A stretch of 64,000 nt of DNA from CAZEHS01 sp964424355 (GTDB lineage Bacteria > Bacillota > Clostridia > Peptostreptococcales > Acidaminobacteraceae). The stretch covers positions 1 to 64,000 of the forward strand of contig CAYRIO010000004.1 in assembly GCA_964424355.1 (NCBI GenBank), read 5' to 3'. The position numbers and the translations under genes are program-made. Shown piece by piece: positions 24,660 to 31,528 of this stretch (positions are counted from its first letter, which is position 1; every line of letters starts with the position of its first letter). The notes beneath the pieces were generated by a model. That model was given only the letters and a program-made list of their open reading frames with translations. It did not search any database and was not told the DNA's origin.

Positions 24660-25553
24660 CTATCGAATCTTACCAACCAACGGCGGATCGATCTTGCCTT
24701 CGAGGCCCAGGTATTGGATCATGGAGCCCAGCTCGGAGTGAAGCTCGTTGGCACAGAACATGCCAAACATCTCTGTACCGAAGGCCATATCCAAATCGTC
24801 TGAGATCCGCTTTTTCCAGTTTCTTCGGATCAGCTGTGATGTCAGTCTCCGGGCAACGCGGTTCTGAGCCATCAGCATATCTGCGATTTCGTAAGTCCGC
24901 TCCTCCAGCTTCTCACGGGGAACCACTTCGGATACAAGACCCAATCGGACCAGGTCCTTGGCAGGCATCTTGTCGCCGGTCATCAGGTACCAGGCAGCGT
25001 TACGGGCGTTCATCAGCTCGAAGAAGCAGCTGTGGATACCGTCTCCAGGAACGTTGTTGGTGCCTGGAAGCATGTGTGGGTCAAGAACAACGATATCATC
25101 AGCCGCAATCGCCAGGTCGCACATGAGAGCCAGCTCCGTGTGGCCGCCTGAACCGCTGAGAACGCCCAGGGTAGGTACTTCAACGTCGTGGATCATGGTG
25201 ATGATCATGCGGCGGCCATCTACGAACATGTGGTTGTAACGGGTTTCACCTGCATTGTCGCCCTCTGGCGCCCAGCTGGCTGCTTCAAAATCAGTTACCC
25301 AGATGTTGCCTGTTCCTGTGAAGATGATCATTTCAGTGGAACGGTCTGTACCAAGCAGTCTCCACATTTTGCCGATGGCATCGTGAAGCTCCATGGACCA
25401 GATCAACGGGCCGCCCATGCAGTGCATGCGGACTGTGACAACGCCGTCTTCACGACGGTCCATGATGAAGTGCTCCTTGAACATTTCCTTGATTTCTTCG
25501 AAAGTAGGCCAGTTCACGTATTTCGTGTTTGTAACGCGGTTAGTGCTTGCCAT
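24660..25553 (-). CDS. Crotonase-superfamily C-C hydrolase resembling 6-oxocamphor hydrolase
   Basis: 297 residues. The crotonase core is clear (MIIFTGTG at 76-83, EVPTLGVLSGSGGHTELALM at 125-144, VPGDG, a C-terminal helical trimerisation part). It resembles 6-oxocamphor hydrolase (CamK), which opens cyclic 1,3-diketones by a retro-Claisen reaction. The four OCH active-site positions (His45, His122, His145, Asp154, from memory) fall on His57, His138, His160 and Asp171 here. ATG at 25553 follows AGGAGG. It precedes buk-BKACE-ptb and has the shared operator dyad 118 bp upstream. A plain enoyl-CoA hydratase is the alternative. Confidence 0.75.
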   Translation of the reverse strand: MASTNRVTNTKYVNWPTFEEIKEMFKEHFIMDRREDGVVTVRMHCMGGPLIWSMELHDAIGKMWRLLGTDRSTEMIIFTGTGNIWVTDFEAASWAPEGDNAGETRYNHMFVDGRRMIITMIHDVEVPTLGVLSGSGGHTELALMCDLAIAADDIVVLDPHMLPGTNNVPGDGIHSCFFELMNARNAAWYLMTGDKMPAKDLVRLGLVSEVVPREKLEERTYEIADMLMAQNRVARRLTSQLIRRNWKKRISDDLDMAFGTEMFGMFCANELHSELGSMIQYLGLEGKIDPPLVGKIR

Positions 25554-25669
25554 TTTGTTTCCTCCTAAGATAGATGATCTGATTGATAAATGGACCGTCC
25601 GGATAGCGCTTTCACAGGGCATGCTTTCGGATACCGTTCCTTTACAATCCCATATTAACCATTCATCCG

Positions 25670-25695
25670 TGCATCGTAAAATTCGTTATATGCAT
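25670..25695 (-). promoter_or_regulatory. Shared operator-like dyad, site 1
   Basis: TGCAT - CGTAAAATTCGTTAT - ATGCA: outer halves form a perfect 5-bp dyad with a 15-bp spacer. It is almost identical to sites at 31494, 40498 and 41834. Upstream of the OCH-like gene. Confidence 0.7.
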
Positions 25696-25797
25696 GGGTG
25701 ATGGGCCGCTTTTCACTTTCATTGGTCCCCTATTTTCGTTATAGTTATATCAATGCAGTGGGGTATTAAAACCTGCGATTAGCGAGTGATCTCGCCT

Positions 25798-25908
25798 GTC
25801 ATTGCGAAGGCCGCAGGCCTGCGGCAATCTCTCCCTTGGATCTTTCAGCATTATTCAAAAGGCTTAAGGGAGAGATTGCCGCGTCGGCTGGTACCTCCTC
25901 GCAATGAC
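25798..25908. repeat. Palindromic dispersed element, copy 3
   Basis: Outer arms GTCATTGCGA / CGCAATGAC, inner arms CGGCAATCTCTCCCTT / AAGGGAGAGATTGCCGCG. It lies 38 bp before htpG and may affect its 5' leader. Confidence 0.9.
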
Positions 25909-25945
25909 AAACTTTTAAAGAAACAGAAAGGCGGTACACAACAAT

Positions 25946-27778
25946 ATGCACACTCAAAACGGCTTTCTCTCAATAGAAAGCAAGAACATATTCTCCATCT
26001 TGAAGAAGTGGCTCTACACCGAGCAGGACATTGTCTTCCGGGAGCTGATTTCCAACGCATCGGATGCCATTGAGAAGCGGGCTGCGCTCAGCGGCGAAGG
26101 CTCGGCCCCCGCAGGGAGGATCACCGTTTCCCTGGACACCGTGGATCACCGGATCGTCATCTCCGACAACGGCATCGGCATGACGGAGGATGAGGTGGAG
26201 AAGTATATCAACCAGATCGCCTTTTCCGGCGCCGCCGAGTTCATCAATCAGCACAGCCAGGAGGATTCCGACGCCATCATCGGCCATTTCGGGGTGGGCT
26301 TCTATTCCGCCTTTATGCTGGCGGACCATGTGGCCATTGAAACGAAGTCCTTTAAAGAAGATTCTGTTCCTGTCCGCTGGGACTGCAGCGCCGAAATGGC
26401 CTATGCCATGAAGGCTGGTTCCCGGCAGGAGCCCGGTACCGACATCATCCTCTATCTGTCGGCGGACCACCCCTATCTGAAAAAGTCGGAGGCCGTCCAG
26501 GACATCATCCGCAAGTATTTTGTGTACCTGAAAACAGAGATTTATCTGGAGGCAACGGCATCCGACCCGGTGCTGGTCAACGAGCCCCAGCCCCTTTGGA
26601 AGCGGCCCGAAAGCCAGATCGACCCGGATGAAATGAACGCCTACTATAAAGCAACCTTTGATGATGTGGCGGATCCCCTTTTCTGGATCAAGTTCGAAAG
26701 CCTGGATATCGGGGTTCGGGGGATCCTGTTCTTCCGGGATATGAAAAACGGCACCGAGGAGCTGGACGGCACCGTCAAGATCTACAACCGCGGGGTCTAC
26801 GTGGGGGAAAACATCCCCGAGCTGATCCCCAAGTTCGTGAACCTCCAGTGCGGCATCATCGAGTGCGACAACCTGCCCCTGGTGGTGTCCCGGTCCACCC
26901 TCCGGGATGAGCAGACCGAGGATGTCGTCAGCCTCACCTATGAATGCCTGGCTCAGGAAGTGACCATTGCGATCCACAATCTGTTTGAGAACCATCGGGA
27001 CCGCTACGAGCAGCACTGGCCCAACCTCAACGCCTTTGTGAAATACGGGGTCTTACAGGATAAGGTCTTTGCCTCCGTCATGACCCGGAAGGTGATTTTT
27101 GAGGATATCTACGGCAACTACAAGACCCTGAAGGAATATATCGAGGACCCCGCCAACACCCATCCCGGCACGGTTTATTACACCTCCGACGCCTTGGAGC
27201 AGGCCCATTACATCGGCATCTTCAAGAAGTGCAAGCTGAACGCCCTGCTCTTCGACCATGTCATCGACCAGCCCTTCATGCGCCGTCAGGAGCTGGTACA
27301 TCAGGGCACCGGGTTCGTCCGCATCGACTCCAACATCGATGCCCTCTTCAACGGCTCCCTATCGGAGGCCGACACTCCCAAGGTTCAGCTGCTGACCCAA
27401 AAGATCAGCCAGGCCCTGGGGGACCGCCTCAGCATGATGGAGCTGAAAATCACTCACCTGGAGCAGGACAGCATCACCACCCTGATCATCAACGATGAGA
27501 AATCCCGCCGCATGGCCGACATGCTGGAGATCTACGGCATGATCAAAGCCACAGATAACCGGCTGAAGGAGATGCAGTCCAAGAGCACCTACCTGGTGAA
27601 CCTGAACAACCCCATCATCCAGAATGTGCTGAGCACCACCGACGAACATCAATCCGCCACCGTGATCCATCACCTCTTCGATCTGGCCCTGATGAGCCAG
27701 GGCACCCTGGAGCTGGGAGATATGGCGGCCTTCATCTCACGGAGCGAAAGCATCCTCACGGCCTTTGCACAGAATTAA
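25946..27778 (+). CDS. htpG: Hsp90-family chaperone HtpG
   Basis: 610 residues, close to the usual bacterial length. The GHKL ATPase domain is at 1-220: FRELISNASDAIEKR with the ATP-site Asn, VISDNGIGMTEDEV, GHFGVGFYSAF. The middle domain begins near 225 (PLWKRPESQIDPDEMNAYY) with the catalytic-loop Arg in VVSRSTLRDE, and the C-terminal dimer domain from ~500. ATP-dependent folding helper in the cytoplasm. Single gene on the plus strand ending at a strong terminator; no link to the catabolic genes is evident. Confidence 0.97.
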   Translation: MHTQNGFLSIESKNIFSILKKWLYTEQDIVFRELISNASDAIEKRAALSGEGSAPAGRITVSLDTVDHRIVISDNGIGMTEDEVEKYINQIAFSGAAEFINQHSQEDSDAIIGHFGVGFYSAFMLADHVAIETKSFKEDSVPVRWDCSAEMAYAMKAGSRQEPGTDIILYLSADHPYLKKSEAVQDIIRKYFVYLKTEIYLEATASDPVLVNEPQPLWKRPESQIDPDEMNAYYKATFDDVADPLFWIKFESLDIGVRGILFFRDMKNGTEELDGTVKIYNRGVYVGENIPELIPKFVNLQCGIIECDNLPLVVSRSTLRDEQTEDVVSLTYECLAQEVTIAIHNLFENHRDRYEQHWPNLNAFVKYGVLQDKVFASVMTRKVIFEDIYGNYKTLKEYIEDPANTHPGTVYYTSDALEQAHYIGIFKKCKLNALLFDHVIDQPFMRRQELVHQGTGFVRIDSNIDALFNGSLSEADTPKVQLLTQKISQALGDRLSMMELKITHLEQDSITTLIINDEKSRRMADMLEIYGMIKATDNRLKEMQSKSTYLVNLNNPIIQNVLSTTDEHQSATVIHHLFDLALMSQGTLELGDMAAFISRSESILTAFAQN

Positions 27779-27810
27779 TCCTCTAAGTGCCCACCTTTTC
27801 CAACCCAATA

Positions 27811-27856
27811 GAAAAAGAGACTGAACGTGTCCTCATAACCCGTTCAGTCTCTTTTT
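27811..27856. terminator. Bidirectional terminator, copy A
   Basis: AAAAAGAGACTGAAC and GTTCAGTCTCTTTTT form a 15-bp perfect stem. It separates htpG from the convergent HepT gene. An almost identical hairpin is at 30066. Confidence 0.92.
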
Positions 27857-27863
27857 ATGTGCG

Positions 27864-28202
27864 TTAATCCATCAGCCCTTTTAAATCCACGATAAGGTGA
27901 TCCACGGCATCGCCGGTTACAAGGCGATATACAATTCTATAATTCACACCCTCGTAGTCATGTACAATTCTATTCCGCAAACCTTTCAGCTCATTCCAGT
28001 TTATTATCGGATGTCTGTCTCGATACCCTTTATCCACCTTGGTGACAAGTTCGCCCAACTGTGACAGGTTAAATACAACGAAGGTAACTAATATTTCATT
28101 GGAAGCGAACTCCTCATAGCTTACCCCATCCATATATTTCTTCGATAATTCGGCATATTTGATCATCTTCTGAAGAATTGCTTCAATCTTAGTGCCTTTC
28201 AT
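27864..28202 (-). CDS. HepT-like HEPN RNase toxin (DUF86)
   Basis: 112 residues. The HEPN R-x4-H-x-Y motif is present as LRNRIVHDYEG (~78-88). In HepT-MntA pairs the HEPN protein is an RNase toxin and MntA silences it by adding AMP to its tyrosine. The ATG at 28202 overlaps the end of the MNT gene by 14 bp, so the two are translationally coupled. Confidence 0.88.
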   Translation of the reverse strand: MKGTKIEAILQKMIKYAELSKKYMDGVSYEEFASNEILVTFVVFNLSQLGELVTKVDKGYRDRHPIINWNELKGLRNRIVHDYEGVNYRIVYRLVTGDAVDHLIVDLKGLMD

Positions 28203-28485
28203 AAAGCACAACCCCCTCTGTTTTCAAGACGCGCTCTATCTGAGGGCCCATATCTAGGGCATGAATCAGCTCAATGTCTTTATGTAGAAGGTCTTTCAGG
28301 GTTTGAAGGATGCCGAAGAAGCCAAAGCCGATACTCTCATCTGAGTAGAGCACAAGATCAATATCGCTGGTGTGATGAGCTTCGCCCCGGGCATAGGAGC
28401 CGAAGAGAACAACCTTTTCCACGGGATAATCCTTTACAGCTTTTGAAACCGCATTGCTTATGATTTCTTTTGAAATTACGCCCAT
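28189..28485 (-). CDS. MntA-like nucleotidyltransferase antitoxin
   Basis: 98 residues with the minimal nucleotidyltransferase motif GSYARGEAHHTSDIDLVLYS (GS-x10-DxD, ~30-46). Known MntA proteins transfer AMP to the HepT tyrosine and neutralise it. RBS AAGGAGG before the ATG at 28485. It is the first gene of the toxin-antitoxin pair. Confidence 0.88.
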   Translation of the reverse strand: MGVISKEIISNAVSKAVKDYPVEKVVLFGSYARGEAHHTSDIDLVLYSDESIGFGFFGILQTLKDLLHKDIELIHALDMGPQIERVLKTEGVVLYERH

Positions 28486-28685
28486 TCCGACACCTCCTTC
28501 CTTTTCTTAACTGTAGCGAATATCTGCCTGACTGTCAATTGCAAAGCTTTTCTCTCTCAATGTAAACCCTGGCGATGCTAAATACGCATGGTCATATGCA
28601 GGATTGGTATTTTGTTCTCACCTGTTAATTGATTATCATGAAGGCAGGGAGAAATGGTTCCTGAAGAAACTGAAGGAGGTTATAC

Positions 28686-28739
28686 TTGCGGAAGATGTTT
28701 ATTTGTTTTGGGTGTTTCATCACTTGGCACAAAAAATGA
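28686..28739 (+). CDS. Possible 17-residue leader peptide
   Basis: TTG start 6 nt after GAAGGAGG; reads LRKMFICFGCFITWHKK and stops 13 bp before the transporter ATG. The good ribosome site and the stop close to the next one suggest translational coupling, but the ORF may be fortuitous. Confidence 0.3.
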   Translation: MRKMFICFGCFITWHKK

Positions 28740-28752
28740 AGGGAGAGCATTC

Positions 28753-30036
28753 ATGAAAGAAATCGTTTACCCAAAGTACCGCTGGTTTGTCCTTGTCGCC
28801 ATGATTCTGATCACCGCCTGCGGCCATAGCGTGGGCATTGGAGCAGCACCCCTGGTGGGTGAAATCTCCAAAACCTTCAGTATCAGTCTGGGAGAGGCGA
28901 CTGCATCATCCATGCTGGTGTATATGCTGGCAGCGGCTGTTTCGTGTATTCTGAGTGGATTTGTCATCGACAAGATCGGTTTTGTCCGGGTTTGGCTCAT
29001 CTCATTGGCATTATTGCTTGTATCCTCACTTCTCATGAACCTGACCAGCTACACGCCCACCAGTTACACAATGACCCGCCTGCTGCAAGGGTGCGCCAAT
29101 GGCCCCATTACTGCGGTCATTGCAACCGTTTGCCAGGAATGGTTCAAATACGAGGAGAGAACCTACGTAGCGGCTGCCCAGGGCTTTGCGGTTTGGCTGG
29201 GGCTTTCCCTGGGGCTCTTCTTTACGCCGACCATGCTGGTTGTCACGAACAACTGGCATACGGCACTGGCATGGTCTGCAGCGCCTTCCGCATTCGGCCT
29301 GGCCCTGGCGGTAATCCTTTTCTTCGGACCGAAACCGCCGGTGATCACCGCTGTATCTTATAATAAGCAGTACGACGCGTATAAAAACGATTTCAAACTT
29401 TCAATGTCCTTGTTGACAACCTTTGTCATTTTCGGCCTGGCCCTGTTGGATACCTGGTACCAGCAAGCCTTTAATGATATGGCACCCGGATTCTATGCCG
29501 TAGCCGCGCCTGTTGGTCTGGGCCTTGGCCCCATGGGCGCAGGGAGCAAGCTGATGTGGGCAGGGTACGCATCGATGCTCGGCGGCCTGATCGCCCCCCT
29601 TGTCGTTGAAAAGATGTTCAAGGGCAAGCCCAGAATCCCTCTGTTTGTTGTCTGTACCCTGTCCGCAGGACTGATGCTCTTTATGAAATTCATGACTCCC
29701 GACAGCGGTGCGCTGCTGATCATCGTCCCGTCGTTGATGCTGTTCTTCTCCTCCTTTGTCAATCCGACGATATTCGGTTTCATTGCCAAGCATTATCCGC
29801 ACACCGTCGCAGGGCGGATCGGGGGCATCACCTCTGGAGTAGCCATCGTCGGCGCTGTACTGGGTCTGCTGGTGGGGTCCTCGATCCTCCATATCACCGG
29901 AACCTACTATCTCCCGATGTTCATCATGGCAGTCGTGATCTTCGTCGCCGGAATCTCCGTGGCCCTCTTGAAGGTGCCGGAGGTTTTCAACACAGCCAAA
30001 GCATCTGACCCGGCTCTTACCTCCAAGGCACAATAA
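28753..30036 (+). CDS. MFS transporter
   Basis: 427 residues, about 12 membrane helices. N-terminal half: YRWFVLVAMILITACGHSVG and the loop SGFVIDKIGFVRVWL (degenerate GxxxDxxGRR). A second loop is at KMFKGKPRIPL, and the 11th-helix region AGRIGGITSGVAIVGAVLGL is conserved. Likely an organic-acid or aromatic importer; the substrate is not deducible. The long frame from 28654 is rejected, as AAGGGAG precedes the ATG at 28753. It is divergent to the HEPN/MNT pair and convergent with the SDR operon. Confidence 0.88.
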   Translation: MKEIVYPKYRWFVLVAMILITACGHSVGIGAAPLVGEISKTFSISLGEATASSMLVYMLAAAVSCILSGFVIDKIGFVRVWLISLALLLVSSLLMNLTSYTPTSYTMTRLLQGCANGPITAVIATVCQEWFKYEERTYVAAAQGFAVWLGLSLGLFFTPTMLVVTNNWHTALAWSAAPSAFGLALAVILFFGPKPPVITAVSYNKQYDAYKNDFKLSMSLLTTFVIFGLALLDTWYQQAFNDMAPGFYAVAAPVGLGLGPMGAGSKLMWAGYASMLGGLIAPLVVEKMFKGKPRIPLFVVCTLSAGLMLFMKFMTPDSGALLIIVPSLMLFFSSFVNPTIFGFIAKHYPHTVAGRIGGITSGVAIVGAVLGLLVGSSILHITGTYYLPMFIMAVVIFVAGISVALLKVPEVFNTAKASDPALTSKAQ

Positions 30037-30065
30037 AAACCTGCAGGCTGCATCAAACATCACAT

Positions 30066-30110
30066 AAAAAGAGACTGAACGGTTTTCACAACCCGTTCAG
30101 TCTCTTTTCT
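30066..30110. terminator. Bidirectional terminator, copy B
   Basis: AAAAAGAGACTGAACGG with CCGTTCAGTCTCTTTT; the stem repeats the hairpin at 27811 almost letter for letter and ends the MFS gene. Confidence 0.92.
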
Positions 30111-30125
30111 GTTTACATTTCATCT

Positions 30126-30231
30126 GTCTTTGCGAGGAGGCGTTAGCCGACGTGGCAATCTCTCCCTTGAGCTCTTACAGTTAAGCTATTACAATCACAG
30201 GGAGAGATCGCCGCGCTACGCTCGCGAAGAC
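30126..30231. repeat. Palindromic dispersed element, copy 4
   Basis: Outer arms GTCTTTGCGAGG / CTCGCGAAGAC, inner arms GGCAATCTCTCCCTT / AGGGAGAGATCGCCGCG. It is the most diverged copy, lying between the convergent MFS gene and the small SDR-coupled gene. Confidence 0.88.
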
Positions 30232-30253
30232 AAGATGCAGGGATCCTTTATCA

Positions 30254-30667
30254 TCAGACTTCTTGGGCATACCCTGCCAGCATGGTGTCAGCCTTCTGAA
30301 CAAATACGTCCACATCCACCCGCAGGCTTTTGGCAATCATACCCAAGGTAGCGTCCTTCAGCATGGCTGCCCCCATGGGGCCCTTCAGGGCCGCCAATTC
30401 CGGGTCCAGGGAGTAGAAATCCTCCCGGAATCCTGGATACCGGAGGAAGAGGGACTGCAAGTCCTGCTCTCCGTCCAGGGGCTGGGCATCCATCTGCAGG
30501 GCCGGTGCAATTCCGCTATCCCCATCGGTGTACAGGCCCTGGATAGCCGTTCCCAGTTCAGCAGCGGCCGGGCTGATGCTCCCCGTTTTGTGGCTTTCAG
30601 CCAGCAAGGCCTCTGCGATTTCAAGGAGCCGGGTCAGTTTTGATTCAATGCGGTCCAGTTGGTTCAT
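30254..30667 (-). CDS. Unknown 137-aa protein coupled to the SDR gene
   Basis: I do not recognise a family. Residues 1-24 (MNQLDRIESKLTRLLEIAEA) look like a coiled coil. A linker follows, and the C-terminal LKDATLGMIAKSLRVDVDVF is a helical segment vaguely like DUF1858. It starts 3 bp after the SDR stop and has no ribosome site of its own, so it should be translated by coupling. A partner or small subunit for the SDR is possible. Confidence 0.65.
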   Translation of the reverse strand: MNQLDRIESKLTRLLEIAEALLAESHKTGSISPAAAELGTAIQGLYTDGDSGIAPALQMDAQPLDGEQDLQSLFLRYPGFREDFYSLDPELAALKGPMGAAMLKDATLGMIAKSLRVDVDVFVQKADTMLAGYAQEV

Positions 30668-30670
30668 GGC

Positions 30671-31432
30671 TTAATACAGGGTGGAGCCGTGGTCCACATA
30701 CAGGATCTGCCCCGTGATCGCCTTGGAAGCGTCACTGCCGAAGAAGAGGATGGCCTCCGCCTGGTCGTTGACATCTGCAAAGGGCAGGCTGATATCGATG
30801 TGCTTGGCACAGGCATCGGCAAATTCCATGTTGAAGGTTGCCATGGCTTCCGGGGAATTAAGGGGGGTCGGCGTTGGGCCGGGACCCACTGCATTGCAGC
30901 GGATGGCGGTGGGGGAATACTGCAGGGCGATATTCTTCGTCATGGCATTCACCGCGGCCTTAGCGGCGCTGTAGGAGATTCCCGCAACCCCCTGGCTGCC
31001 GATGGAAGAGATGTTCACAATGGAGCCCTTCCCCGCTTTTTCCATGTGTTCCAGGGTGTATTTGCTCATGTAGTAGACTGAATACTGGTCGATCTTGCAG
31101 ACCGTATCGTACCACTCTTCCGTACACAGGTTGATGGGCATGTGCTTGTCGGCGATTCCTGCGTTGTTCACCAGGATATCGATCCGTCCGTATTTCTGAA
31201 TGGTTTCCGCTACGACCTTCCTGCAGTCTTCAATGATGGCGACATCCGCCTGCACCGCCATGATTTCGCCCCCTTGGGCTGTGATGGCTTCCACGGTCTC
31301 CCGGTTGGCGTCTTCCCGTCTGGATGAAATGACCACCTTGGCCCCTTCCTTGCAGAACAGCTCAGCCGTGGCACGGCCAATTCCTGAATTTCCACCTGTA
31401 ATGATGGCGATTTTGTTATCGAGTCTTCCCAT
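30671..31432 (-). CDS. Short-chain dehydrogenase/reductase (classical SDR)
   Basis: 253 residues. NAD(P) site TGGNSGIG (12-19) with SRR (37-39), suggesting NADP(H); NNAG (89-92); catalytic Ser142/Ser143, Tyr154 and Lys158 (YSAAK). An unusual CxxxC-like pair and long substrate loop (GPTPTPLNSPEAMATFNMEF) set the substrate. In the proposed pathway it would be the ring reductase or the 3-hydroxy acid dehydrogenase. AAAGGAGG precedes the ATG; the shared operator dyad is 62 bp upstream. Confidence 0.92.
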   Translation of the reverse strand: MGRLDNKIAIITGGNSGIGRATAELFCKEGAKVVISSRREDANRETVEAITAQGGEIMAVQADVAIIEDCRKVVAETIQKYGRIDILVNNAGIADKHMPINLCTEEWYDTVCKIDQYSVYYMSKYTLEHMEKAGKGSIVNISSIGSQGVAGISYSAAKAAVNAMTKNIALQYSPTAIRCNAVGPGPTPTPLNSPEAMATFNMEFADACAKHIDISLPFADVNDQAEAILFFGSDASKAITGQILYVDHGSTLY

Positions 31433-31493
31433 GAATCGTTCCTCCTTTAGCTTGTTAAATAATCTTCATATGCTCATCATAGGTATTTAGCGG

Positions 31494-31519
31494 TGCATCG
31501 TAAAATTCGTTTTATGCAT
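31494..31519 (-). promoter_or_regulatory. Shared operator-like dyad, site 2
   Basis: TGCAT - CGTAAAATTCGTTTT - ATGCA, a perfect dyad of outer halves and an inner TAAAA/TTTTA. It matches site 1 at all but one or two positions. It lies between the SDR start and the reductase stop. Confidence 0.7.
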
Positions 31520-31528
31520 CGTGAAGGA

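Noticed and set aside
25970..27016. 348-codon open frame opposite htpG
   Set aside because: It is a shadow of a highly biased coding strand; the htpG frame is unmistakable and the antisense product matches no fold.
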